Shown here: positions 1 to 11,200 of the stretch, one piece after another
Layout: each line of letters begins with the position of its first letter
Numbering within the stretch: position 1 is the first letter of the stretch
NCBI GenBank assembly: GCA_030272155.1
Contig: CP126199.1
Coordinates: 3,708,501 to 3,772,500 of the forward strand
Origin: Tetradesmus obliquus
Lineage: Eukaryota; Chlorophyta; Chlorophyceae; Sphaeropleales; Scenedesmaceae
Direction of reading: 5' to 3'
DNA: 64,000 nt
The notes under the pieces: model-generated
Told to the model about the DNA's origin: nothing
Database searches by the model: none
Seen by the model: the letters and a program-made list of their open reading frames with translations, nothing else
Made by a program: the position numbers and the translations under genes

Positions 1-407
1 CCTAGCGATTCAGAAACGGCGTCTGAACGTGGCTTTGAAGGGTTTTGGTTCTTACAGCTAGCAAAGTAATGACGGGCTGTGTCAAAGTCCAGCTGTGTAA
101 TCCCATGATTTGGTACAGCACCAAGCAAATAACTCTTAATCTTTTGAATCGTATTCATGGCACGCACGTGCAATGACCAGACGCAAAATGCAGCACAAGA
201 AAGATTCCGGGCAGCTGCAGTATACCAGGCAGTGATGTGCTACGAGGCATGATTACCTGTGTTCAGGATTAATTTGAGCTCTTCGTGAGTTTTGCAGTGA
301 AATAACTGCACGCCACCTCTGGCAAAGTCAAAACCCACGCCTCGAAACACATGCGGCCATTGAACCTGGCATAGCAGCGACCTTGCGGGCTGTAAATCTC
401 CAGACAT
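1..407 (-). CDS. partial gene of unknown function running off the left edge
   Basis: Two coding-like exons join in frame on the minus strand: 257-407 (ATG at 407, 50 codons, donor GTAATC) and 1-214 (acceptor CTGCAG, open to the window edge). The residues read as ordinary protein, for example FRGVGFDFARGG then HGITQLDFDTARHYF, without the low-complexity runs that make shadow frames here. A further block that reads like protein lies just upstream, at about 420-560, in another frame. It has a similar Phe/Val/Arg-rich helical flavour, so the start may be further out or the locus may be partly decayed. I do not recognise the family, and nothing suggests a function. Confidence 0.3.
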
Positions 408-1254
408 GAAACCTTACGTAATTAAATACGCAAAACACAGCGTTCTGGGCCTGCTGCAACGTATCCAGCAACTGTTACTGCCGTTCAACGATTTGCAATG
501 CCAGGCCCCCCCCCGCACTTGAGTTGAGGATATAATGCCGGAAGACAAGTTTAAGCACCTTGGCCACAGGAGCGCCGTCTGAGCCTCAGCGAAACCTGAG
601 CAATTCACGGGATACGAGCAGGTGTAATGCCGAGCCAACTACACCACCCACCCTACCGCGCCCGCAAAAATGTCACCCACCCCTTTCCATGGGTTACAGC
701 AGCGTGCCAAAAAAGTAACGCTGGCCGGAAGGCCACAGTCTCCGTCCTCATTCTATTCGTCCGGGTACAAACGGTGCTTGGCACCTCACACTCAACAACC
801 CTGCAGCTATTGTAAATATCAAGGATCAGAGCAGGCATTGCTGCATTGCTGCAGTCAAGTGCCCTGACGTGTAACCGCAGGTGTACCATCAGAACCTCAG
901 CCATCAGCAGCCACCCGCCAGATGGTGATGCTAATTGAGCCGTGCACTCAAAGACCTGCCAGTGCCCATTACCATGCAATTGACATGAAGTATACGCTGC
1001 GCACAGCACCATGTACAGCTGTTCACATGCACAATGCAATGCCTGCCTGCAGGCATCAACCACCCTGCACTTGATAGCAATCTCACAGCATCCGCCACGG
1101 CTGCACTTGCATCGCACACAGCCTGGCTGCAGTGTGTGCGCTGCTCGCCGCCCACCGCTGCCACTGCCAGCCGCAGTGGCTGTTACCCATCACTAAACAT
1201 TAACTACTAAATTGCTGCTGCTGCTGCTGCGGCTGCCGCCGCCGCTGCTGCTGC
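408..1254. other. gap before CCT2 3' end; no supported gene
   Basis: Apart from the block near 420-560 mentioned with the left-edge gene, I see no coding signal. There is a run of nine C near 507-515 and a CTG/CGG triplet tract at about 1213-1255 that abuts the CCT2 stop codon. This stretch should contain the CCT2 3' UTR, but no polyadenylation signal could be fixed. Confidence 0.5.
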
Positions 1255-4200
1255 TCAGCCGCTTCTTTGCCGCGGTGCGCAGCGGATGATGTCATCCACG
1301 CGCAGGATCATTTCTGCTGCCTCTGTGGCGCTCAGCAGCACCTGCGGCACCAGCACAGCACCAGCAGCACAGTTGTGCGTGAGAACAAGCAGCACAGCAA
1401 CAAGGAACCCAACCCCTACTACACATGTGCTTTGTAAAAAGCAAGCCAGTGGCTCAACGCACCGCGCACATAGTACTACGGCAGGCTGTGGCCCGCGACT
1501 TGCATAGCACGCGAGCAGATGTGTACCCAATGGCATGTTGACATACAGAGACTGCAACCAGGTTTCAGGTGCACGTCAGCATTCTAGCAACAGCGTCTGC
1601 TGATCATGCGTTCAACTACAACAGTGACAAACACCGCATGTGGCCAACCGCCTGTATCATGTCACATGATGTTTGATGCATGTATCGTCAGCCGCCGCAC
1701 CTGCGGCTTGACCTTGAAGCTCTCATAGATGCCCAGCTTTTGATCCCCCAACCAGGCGTGTGTGCTCATGTGATGTGCCTATCAGTTGCACACCCCATGC
1801 CATTCATGATGCCGCACCTGCTGCTTGACCTTGAAGCTCTCGTAAATGCCCAGCTTTTTATGCCCCCAACCAAGTGTGTGTGCTCATGTGATGTGCCTAA
1901 CCCACGCACACCTCATGCCATGCATGATGGCGCACCTGCTGCTTGACCTTGAAACTCTCGTAGATGCCCAGCTTTTGCTGTCCCCAACCAAGAGTGTGTG
2001 CTCATGCATTATGCTTATAGCATGCACACCCCATGCCCAGCTTGTGAACGCCCCAGCTAAGTGTGTGTGCGCATTGTGCCTATAAACATCTGTACCCACG
2101 CCCTTTATCATGCCGCACCTGCTGCTTGACCTTGAAGCTCTCATAGATGCCCAGCTCCCGCATGTCCCCGGCAGCCCCAGCGATCACGTCCACGCCCATG
2201 CGGCTGGCGCCCGGGTCCGCGCCGTGTGCTGCGCGCAGCGTGGCCACAATGTCTGCGCTGTCCAGGCCTGCATTGTCGGCGATGGTGGTGGGCAGCTGCC
2301 GCAGCGCGCGCGCAAACGCCTCCATGGCCAGGCTCTTCTTGCCTGCAGGACAGCGTGGCAACATGACACAACGTGGTGTGGACAGAAGGCAGTGTGATGA
2401 GTGTGACCCTGGTGACGACTGTGCATCTACAACAGCCTCCACGGCCAGGCTCTGCTTGCCTGCAGTGGTTATGCATGGACTCTGAGCAGATATGGAACAA
2501 ATGCAATGAACCGCACGCTCCAGCAGAAGGAGATGCAGCAGCAGTGGTGGCGCACTTGCAGCGCGTGTGCAGATGCCCCCATAGCACAGCTCCCTCATCC
2601 CGCACCTGGCACCTTCCTGGCTGCCTCCTCGATCACACACTTCACCACACACTTCACCAAGGCACTTATGCACAGATACGCGACACACAAGCCCCAATAA
2701 AGCAGCAGCCGCATTCGCCCCGCACCTGGCGTCTTCCTGGCTGCCTCCTCAATCACACACTTCGCCAACGCACTGATAGACAGCACACACAGCCACACTC
2801 AAGCAGCAGCCGCATTCGCCCAGCACCTGGTGTCTTCTTGGCTGCCTCCTTGATCGCACCCTGCACCAGAGCACCAGAGCACAAATGCACAACAAAGCCA
2901 CAGTCAAACAGCAGCCGCAGCCCTCGCCGCACCTGGCGTCTTCTTGGCTGCCTCTCCAACCATTCCCTGCACCAAAGCACAAACGCACAATAAAGCCACG
3001 TTTAACCATCAGTCGCATCCCCCGCCGCACCTGGTGTCTTCTTGGCTGCCTCCTCGATCGCGCGCGCCATGCGCATCTCCGGCCAGCCGCCGCCGTACAG
3101 CACGCGCGGCTCCTTCACCGTCTCGCCCAGCACGCACAGCGCGTCGTGCAGGCTGCGGTCTGCCTCCTCCAGGATGTGGCTGCTGGCGCCACGCAGCACG
3201 ATGGTGCACGCCTCGCCCAGCGCCACGCCTGCACGCCACATAAGTTGAAACATTGCAGCAACGATTGGTTAGAAATGGATCCAATGCCCGCAGCACGGTG
3301 GTGCACGCCTCGCCCAGCGCAACGCCTGCACATGACAGCACATGTGTGGCGACAGAAGCATACTGTAAATGCAGCGTTGTGTGGCAGCAATGCACGCAGC
3401 AGCTGGCGGTGCAGCCGACGCAGCCCATACAGTGACGAACTTACATGAAAGAGAGCGATGAAGGTGCAACAGTGCCGCACCGGGCCTGAGCAGCATCACC
3501 ACCAACGCAGGCCCAAGCAAATCGAGATTACAAGTGTGACAAAATCGTGATAGCTTGGTGCATCGCCCACCAACCACGCACGCCCTCAGCACCCGGTACA
3601 GCTCACTCACCCGAGAAGTGGATGAGCTTATCCTCCCCGATCATGGTCTCCTCGATGAGCTTGCAGCTGCCCAGCTTCACCTCGCCCGGGTGCTCAAAGG
3701 TGGACGCGATCTCGCCGCCCAGCACCAGCGCCAGCCGCTCGATGCCGTCAAAGTCGGCGTGCTCGATAGACATCACGCCTGCAAAGAAGATTCAAATGCG
3801 CAGTGGGGTTGTTTATAACAAGTTCCTGCACGTACAACCAGCCAGCGCCAGCCGCTCGATGCCGTCAAAGTCGGCGTGCTCGATGGACATCACGCCTGCA
3901 AAGAAGATTCAAATGCGCAGTGGGGTCGTTTATAACAAATTCCTGCACGTACGACCAGCCAGCGCCAGCCGCTCGATGCGGTCAAAGTCAGCGTGCTCAA
4001 TGGACATCACGCCTGCAGGTGCAGAGGGCGCAGTTTGTTAACTCATTTTACAGGTGGCTGGGTTGCTGTGAACTGTCATGCACAGCTTGAACATGTTGTG
4101 CACAGCTGCGTCAGGTCAGCACCTGCCACCGCTGCGGCCGTTGTGTGGCGGCCGACAGGTACCTACCAGCCTGCCTGCACATCATCTGTGACACAAAACA

Positions 4201-7200
4201 GCCATGTGCTGGCAATCGGATATCTACCTGCGTCCGCGAAGATCTCCTACAAGTACCTACCAGCCTGCCTGGACATCATGTTGACATATAGTTTACATGT
4301 GTGAAACAAACAGCTGCGTGCTGGCAAGCTGATATTCACCTGCGTCTGCAAAGATCTCCTCGGGGAAGTTGTAGATGAGCTGCCTGTTGATGAAGCAGTT
4401 GATGCCGTGGTCAATGATCTTCTGGCACTTCTCGCGCATCTTGTTCTTCTCCGCAGCCTCAATCTCGCCAACCTGCGGCAGCAGCAGCAGCAGCACTGAG
4501 TGAATGGCCGCGCTTGGCTTTGGTGAGGCGTGTTGGCTTCTTGTGTGAAGCCTTGACAGCCTTGATGGCCTTGCAGCGCAGCAGCCATAAGGGTCTTCAA
4601 GACAGGTGCACCACATGTCTGGCTGCAAACACCCACTCCATCAGCATGCTGTCTAATCAACCCACGCCAGGTCATCCACTACGAGGCTTGCCACTTTTGC
4701 AAAACCAGTAACATAACTTCCAACAATTCTAACAAAAACCGCTGCAGCGTGCCGCACCTTGGCCATGCTGTCCACGCGCACGCGCGCGCCGTAGATCTTG
4801 ATCTTGTCCGTGTCCATGGGCGTGTTGGCGATGAGCACCTTGGCGTCTGTGATGCGCTTGGGCTGGCCCACGCCGATCTTCTTGTCCAGGATGAAGCCCT
4901 CGTCAAGGAACGAGTCCTGCAAGTACAGCGCAGCACAAAACGTTGCGTTTACTGCGTACAAACTTGTCCTGTCACATGACAGCGGTAAAACACAACAGAC
5001 CTTAAGAAAAGACAAAGAAGAGATGAAGAGCTGTTGTCCGGATGAAGCGCTCGTCCAGGTAGGAGTCCTGCAGGGTGCAGCCACAGCACAACGGCACAAA
5101 CCTTTGAACCTGCAGGGTGAATTCACAGTACAACGGCACAAACCTTTGAACATTTTGCACATACCATTCTGACAACAAGCACTTGTGTCCAGAAAGGACT
5201 CCTGCAAGGAACCACAGCAACCACAGCATAACAGCAAAAGCATACCCGCTAGTTCTTACGAACAGGCCCTCACTCCAAGTAGTTAGTTGAGACCCCCATA
5301 GCAACAGCAACAGTGAAAAGGGCAGCAGCAGCAGCAGCAGCGGCGGCAGCAGCAGCGCCGCGCACCTTGAGTGCGCCTCCCGCCTTCTTGATGATGTGGA
5401 TGGCCTCCAGGTTGCCGCTGCCCTTCAGGCGCGTGATGGCGTCCACCGCCAGCTCAGCAAAGTGGTCCTGCAAAGCATGCAGCAGAACAAAACAGATTCA
5501 CAAACTTTCAGCAACTTGTCGACTGTCAGGTCAGGAGAGTGGTCCTGCAATCAGGGCAGTGTGCAACAACGCAGCAGAACAAACAGAGCAGGCAGAGCTG
5601 TCAGCAACTTGTCCCCCGGCAGCTCAGCAAAATTGGTTCAGCATCCACAAGCACAAATGCCTCGGACACGACTCACAGCACTGCCCGGCTGTGCTGTGTG
5701 CAAAACATTCCTTGCACGCACCCCCAGCAAGCAGCCTGCCACCGCATGTTTCCACCAGCTGCCCCCTCCCTGCCGCCAAAGCCCCTGCCTACTCCCCATA
5801 ACACCACCCACCTTGTCTGCTGTCAGGATCTTGCTGCTGAGCGTGGTGCGCGCGATGTTGAGCAGGTCGTTCCTGAAGGCCTCCGGGTGCTCTGCGTTGC
5901 TGAAGGCAGCAGCCGTCAGCTCGGCCTTGGCCACCGCCTCAGCCTCGCGGAAGCCTGCAGGCATGGTGACAAAGTTTCAAAAGGACAGGCATGGCATGCG
6001 TATGTCACCTGCAGGTCTCAGAGGCAGTTCAGCCTTGGCCACCGCCTCAGCCTTGCAGAAGCTTGCAGGCATCGTGGGGCTGTAAAAAAAGGCAGGCAGG
6101 GCATCGCTATAGTGCTGGTATCACTGCCAGCTCGGCCTTGGCCACCGCCTCAGCCTCGCGGAAACCTGCAGGCATTGTCATAGTGCAGTGTTGCAGTGTG
6201 AATGGCTATTGACATGTTGTCAACAGGTCAGGCTGGGCATGAGCGTGTGAATTGCGGGTTTGCAGGGGAGTTGAGCATTGGCCACCGCCTCAGCCTCGCG
6301 GAAGCCTGCAGGCATAGATTGACAACAGGACGGGCAATGCATGTGTGCCGCTTGCAGGTTGCATGAACGGCGCCGTCTGCCACGGTAGTTGCATCTGCTG
6401 GCCTGCCTGCACAGCTGCTGCACACGTAGTGCCTCTGACAGCAGTTGACGGGCACACATGCACCCAGCCGTACAATTCATGCCTCCCCTCCCCACCTGCT
6501 GCACACGCAGTGCCGCAAAAAGCAGTTCAAGCGCACACATGTTGCCCACCTGCAATGTTGGTCATGGGGTGCACCTCCTGCCCCACCGGCTGCTGCACCC
6601 GCCGTGCCTCCAACAGCAGCACATGCGCACACACGCACCCATCCACTACCCTCCCCCAGCCCCACCCTACCCATTCACCTCCCTCACCTGCGATGATGGT
6701 CATGGGGTGCACCTTCTGCCCCACCAGCTGCTCAGCCTCGCGCAGCAGCTCCCCAGCCAGCACCACCACGCTGGTGGTGCCGTCGCCCACCTCGTCATCC
6801 TGCACCTTGCTGATGTCTGCGGCAGCAGCAGCAGCAGCAGCAGCGGCAGCGGCGGCAGCCGTGTCAGTTGCAAGTTTACCATGAGGCACTGCGGTTGCTC
6901 GCTGTGCTGCCGCGCTGTCAACAGTGGTCGTGTTCCATTCAGTCGATGCAAAGAGCAGTGGCGATGCTGTTGGTGCTGTCACCTGCCGCAGCTGCCTTTC
7001 TGTTACTGGTACACATGCGTTACACAATTATCATTGTCTTTGCATGATGCCACAAGGTTCTTGACACTCTGGTTGGCAAACGTCATCGCACACAACGCAG
7101 CAACAGCAACAGCAGCAGCAGCAGCAGTGGCGGCCGCGGCCAAGCGCACACCCACCTTGGAGCACTTTGGCTGCGGGGTTGTCCACGTACACAGACTTCA

Positions 7201-8265
7201 GAATGGTGGCGCCATCGTTGGTGACAGTCACCTCGTGCCCGCGGCCCATGCTCTGCAGGATTTTGTCCTGCAAGCAGCAGAAAACATACAGATATAACTT
7301 ATGTGCCTTTGTCGTGCTACCCGCAGAGCATGCTTGTGGAACAGTGCAGAGCTGTGATGTGATCGTGCTTGACATTGCGGCTGTTCTACAGGTGCAAAGC
7401 AGTGCTGTTCGCTGGTGAACAAGCTGCAGCATGTTCATGGCGCTGATGGTTGCCTGCACAACACACACTAAGAGTGTACATAGTGCAGGCACTGGCATAC
7501 ATTACACAAAAGCCGTACAATTGCCGCTTGCTGCTGCTGCTGCCAGTCTGGACTGCTACCACGACTGTGCCTGCAGCAGCACTCCTTGCTGTCTGCTGTA
7601 GACGCTGTTGCAGAGCAGCTGTTGCTGCGCAGCAGCATGCAGTGATGCGCCTGCCAGCACTAGCAGCAAGGATACCACGAACGGCAGACACCTGGCTATC
7701 CTGCTGCACAAAAGCATAAAGGAGGGAAGCAGGGACCATCTTCAGGGCTGCATCAGCAGCAGCGAGTATGCACTGCTGCTGCAGCTGCTGCTGCTAGTGC
7801 AGCCTCAGCGGCAGCGGGGCTTGCCACTCACCATTCCCTTGGGCCCCAGTGTCGACTTCACTAGGTCTGCCATAGCCACTGCGCCCACAAACGACGCCTG
7901 CAGGTACACAGGCAGCAGCAGAGCCGCCGTGTTCGCAGCAAACAGGGCAGTACAAGTTAAGGTATAGTGTATGCTCCTCCTGCTGTTGTTTGTTTGCTGC
8001 TTGGGTACTAGTGCGGCATGCAAGTCCTGCAGAGCAGCACAGCACGCAGTGCTGCGGCTGATGTGCTGCAGGGCGCAAGCTGCCAGCATGATGAGCTGCT
8101 GCTGATGCAAGCGCTGTAGTCATCGGCGTATGGTACATCAGTTACTTGTGTAAACATGTGTCAGGCTGTTGTGTCACTGCACACTGCTTCGTGCCGCACC
8201 ATCCGCGCGTTTTCTCCCTTCTCTTCCCGGGCTCCCTCCTGCAGCATCCCTTGATTGGGGGCCAT
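1255..8265 (-). CDS. CCT2: T-complex protein 1 subunit beta (cytosolic chaperonin CCT)
   Basis: Beta subunit of the TRiC/CCT ring, which folds actin, tubulin and other cytosolic proteins using ATP. Twelve exons: 8200-8265, 7832-7897, 7156-7267, 6688-6816, 5812-5954, 5366-5467, 4758-4916, 4340-4472, 3611-3778, 3031-3228, 2119-2342, 1255-1341. They join in frame to 528 aa, the usual length for plant CCT2. Seen in order: NDGATILK (about 61-68), the nucleotide-binding [18 protein letters not shown] (from about 92), [28 protein letters not shown], a [11 protein letters not shown] helix, [12 protein letters not shown], and the C-terminal [13 protein letters not shown]. The ATG follows a perfect acceptor (TTTGCAG), so an upstream 5' UTR exon is possible. 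Stop is TGA. Five of 11 donors start GTGCG. Nearly every intron carries extra copies of an exon edge (listed separately). Identity is certain; exon ends rest on phase and consensus. Confidence 0.97.
1690..2163 (-). repeat. four tandem copies of the CCT2 exon 11 donor edge
   Basis: The last ~45 bp of exon 11 plus its GTGCGGC-type donor (true copy about 2111-2160) recur at about 1931-1980, 1811-1862 and 1690-1742, all inside the last intron. Flanking intron sequence is repeated too, giving a unit near 120 bp (the last spacing is longer). All copies keep a GT donor in the same orientation. Confidence 0.9.
2310..2472 (-). repeat. copy of the CCT2 exon 11 acceptor edge
   Basis: The exon 11 start with its TGCAG acceptor (about 2315-2350) is repeated at about 2432-2470 with a few substitutions. 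The copy also keeps CTGCAG in front of a GCAAG exon start. Confidence 0.75.
2594..3066 (-). repeat. five tandem copies of the CCT2 exon 10 donor edge
   Basis: The last ~35 bp of exon 10 with its donor (true copy about 3023-3065) recur near 2927, 2819, 2719 and 2594, about 100-125 bp apart, inside the exon 10/11 intron. Each copy has the GAAG-rich exon end followed by GTGC or a close variant. Confidence 0.9.
3203..3335 (-). repeat. copy of the CCT2 exon 10 acceptor edge
   Basis: The acceptor edge of exon 10 (about 3203-3233) is repeated at 3295-3333 with two or three changes. Both copies have TGCAG before the exon-derived bases. Confidence 0.8.
3727..4022 (-). repeat. three tandem copies of the CCT2 exon 9 acceptor edge
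   Basis: About 55 bp of exon 9 with its TGCAG acceptor and about 60 bp of intron form a ~118-bp unit present three times (about 3727-3844, 3845-3962, then a shorter copy to 4022). The copies are nearly identical, so the array is young or kept uniform. Each acceptor is intact. Confidence 0.92.
4225..4373 (-). repeat. copy of the CCT2 exon 8 donor edge
   Basis: The exon 8 end and donor (about 4334-4372) are partly repeated at 4225-4256, including the GCGTC(T/C)GC(A/G)AAGATCTCC block and a CAG/GTA-type donor. Confidence 0.7.
4885..5210 (-). repeat. copies of the CCT2 exon 7 acceptor edge
   Basis: The exon 7 acceptor edge (about 4885-4925) recurs at 5037-5074, and weakly at about 5181-5207, each with a GACTC-type exon start behind TGCAG. 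Exon 6 has a weaker copy of its own acceptor edge at about 5520-5545. Confidence 0.7.
5929..6318 (-). repeat. four copies of the CCT2 exon 5 acceptor edge
   Basis: The 5' edge of exon 5 (about 5929-5963) is followed upstream in the intron by copies at 6026-6073, 6132-6178 and 6278-6316. All carry the Ala/Glu-rich start and an intact (C/T)TGCAG acceptor. Spacing is about 100-145 bp. Confidence 0.9.
6545..6735 (-). repeat. copy of the CCT2 exon 4 donor edge
   Basis: The end of exon 4 and its donor (about 6680-6735) recur at 6545-6605, with the CCCATGAC block and a CAG/GTGGG donor. Confidence 0.75.
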
Positions 8266-11200
8266 CTGCAAAGCAGAAGCAACCAAAAGCAGCATTAAAG
8301 CGTAAGTACTTTGTTGGGCTGCCAAAACACAGCATGCACAGGCATTTGCCACTGCATGCAGGTTGCGTTGCTGCGGCTGCGCTGTGCTGCTGTGGCTGCA
8401 TTGCATTCTTCGGCCTGCGTCAGCAGATCGTGACCCCTGCGTTACTATGGTTTCTGAACATATAGATCAGCGATTTAAAGGGTGTTCAGGCTGCAGGTGG
8501 AGATCCTTGCTCAAGGTCAGGCGGGTTTGCAGCAGCACAGGTCCTGCCACGGCTGCTGTACATGCAGCTGCAGGCACCACCTACGCCGTCCACTATATTT
8601 ACGCACAAGCGTCGCCATGATGATATAGAGCTCTTGCCGCTTGCTTGCTGTGGCCTTAAGCTGCTTTTAAATGCGTCTGGCGCGTAGCAAATGATGAGCA
8701 GCGGCGACTATCGCAGCATACAAACAAGTACGTCTCGGTCAACAGGTGCGATCTGACTGAGCAAGCTGCTAGGTGACAGGATCATTTGGCGCCAAGAGCA
8801 TGCGAACAATGACACACTTCCAGACGCTTTCATGTAGTCGCTTGCAAGGTTTTTTGAAACCACACCTTAGTTAGTAGTGCATTCTTTGATGCTATGATAT
8901 TGGTCGAGACCTACACATGCCTAAGCGACCCGAGTCCCTGGCAGTGTGTGAAGCAGGGGGCAGAGTCAGGCAGTAGCCAAGCCCATGATTACAAAGTACT
9001 ATCTGCACATTGCCCATCATATAGAGTGACATGCAGTGGATTCACAAAGCAAACTGGGACAATCAATGGTGTCTGCTGCGCCACATGCGTGTGCAAGTCG
9101 TCATCATGACTGATCAGTGGCACCTGCAGCTGCTAGGTGCCACCTGTCAGTGACGGGCATTGAGATTTGAATGAGATGCTCTGCACCCGCTGCAGAACAG
9201 CACACTCGAAGGCAGCCATAGACAGCTTGGTAAAACCTGGTGACAAAACAATCGGCACACCAAGTGAAAGTCGTAACATGACCCAGGCACTGCTCAGCAC
9301 ATCTGCCTCAGCAGCAGATACGATCAGGCTTGCAGCCTGCACCCACAGCCACAGCATAATCACCCCGCTTCTGTGTCTGCAACGATTATGCCCGCATCCC
9401 AAGACTCAGAGCCTACAGAGAATCAACCAGGAGCACAGTGGCAGAAGGCGCCCACTGAAGCGTGAGCCATGAGATATATAGAGCATAACACATATTGGCA
9501 CCTGATTGACACAGCCCAACTGCGCCTCTCAACCTGCTGCAGGCACACACGCTCTGCTGGACAAGACACTGCCAAAGTGCTGCTCTTCATAATCGATCAC
9601 GGATGCATGGAAGGCTCATGGCATGAGTGCCTAGTATACACTGTGACTTGGTCACGAGGTGCAGGGATGTGTAGGGACTGCCCTGCGGCATGTTGATACT
9701 GTATGACTTTGGCGCCTGATGCAGTGGCTGCTGCCACATCACACAACACCACATCAGTACATATCCACGCGAGCCGCCACAGGTCATGTACGCAGGCTCA
9801 GCCGTCATGACACAGCCGTTTGCTGCTTGCAGCGCATCTGTCGCCATGCGGTATCCCCGACTTTGACAGCAGCCACATACGCCTGACTTTGAATCGCTTG
9901 GTATGCGCAACCAAAAGAGCCACAGAAATGCACGCATGCTACATAAAGGCGTGACCAACCATACCGCCTTACATATGCAAGAAACAGTTGAGAAATTCAC
10001 GACGCAATTATTGGCTTCAAGAGGCACACCACGTGTAGTGATCTGCTGTGAGATATTCCTTCTAGATCCACACCAGGCCTGCAAGACATAGCCCGTGTGT
10101 GACGTGACACCTCCTGTCCCAGGCAGCCGCTAATGCCGCATGAAAGTGCTGGTTGATTAAACCTGGTCGCGTTGCAGCACGGCACCTTGCAAGATCCTCG
10201 TGTAGCACACAGCCTATAAACACAAGCACGGCAATGTCATTCCACATCTTACGGATTATTGCGGCCGCAGTCAAGAAAGCCAAGAACTACTCATGTAACA
10301 ACACCTGAAGCAGCTGCTGCAACACAGCTAGCCCCTATGACCTCTCAGTTTGTCGCACACAGTGCAACACAGCGGCAACCACGCACGGATCTGGTGCATG
10401 TGCCCTTGCAGTGCGGTCAGCACACCAGCAGGACACGCACACCCAGCCCACATGCAGAGCATAGGGCATGCAGCCCACTTGCAATGCGCCAAGCTGGAGC
10501 AGGAGCACACATACACAAACCAACGATCTGCGACGGCAGCGCCAAACTGCAGCTGCTGCAGTGGCTAGCCTCCCAGCTCTGCGTGCTCAGGCGTCACATA
10601 ACACACCTGCCGGCACCTAAACCAGGCAACACATGCCGCAGGACAATACAAAGATACTAGCGTCAGCCCTATGTACGAGCGCCGCGACACGCAAACCACA
10701 CCAAAACACCACCACAACACAAGGGTGAGTAGACGACGTTGCACCCTTCATGCTTTTTACCACCAAGACACTGTTATTCAGCAAAGCATGTCGCCATGTC
10801 AACTTTTTTCACACAGAGCAACCTTGCGCGCGACAGCAGGCCCCTGCTGCCCAGGCAGCAAATTCTACCACACAGCACACTCTCAAGAGTGTGCCCACAC
10901 ACGTATGGGCACGCAAACCTCAACGCAGCAAGTGACTACAATGCCACCGCTGTACACTGTTGCAGCAGCAGCAGCAGCTGTAGCCTGAGCCAGATGGAGT
11001 ACCGCATACAGACTGCTGTCATGCGCCCTTCGCAAGCAAGCAGCGCCCCTGCTGGGGACCCAAGCCGGCACAAACACCAGGCGCAGCAGCACGCAAACTG
11101 CCACACACATACTATGCCACACGCAAACTGCCACCAGCTCTCAAGAGCAGCGTAATGATAGCGGCAGCCGAGTGCCGTCGGGTACTGTGCGGACAGGTGC

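Noticed and set aside
1690-4022. CRISPR-like or satellite array
   Set aside because: The repeated units contain CCT2 exon edges with splice sites, vary in spacing and sit inside introns of one gene. There are no uniform repeats and spacers.
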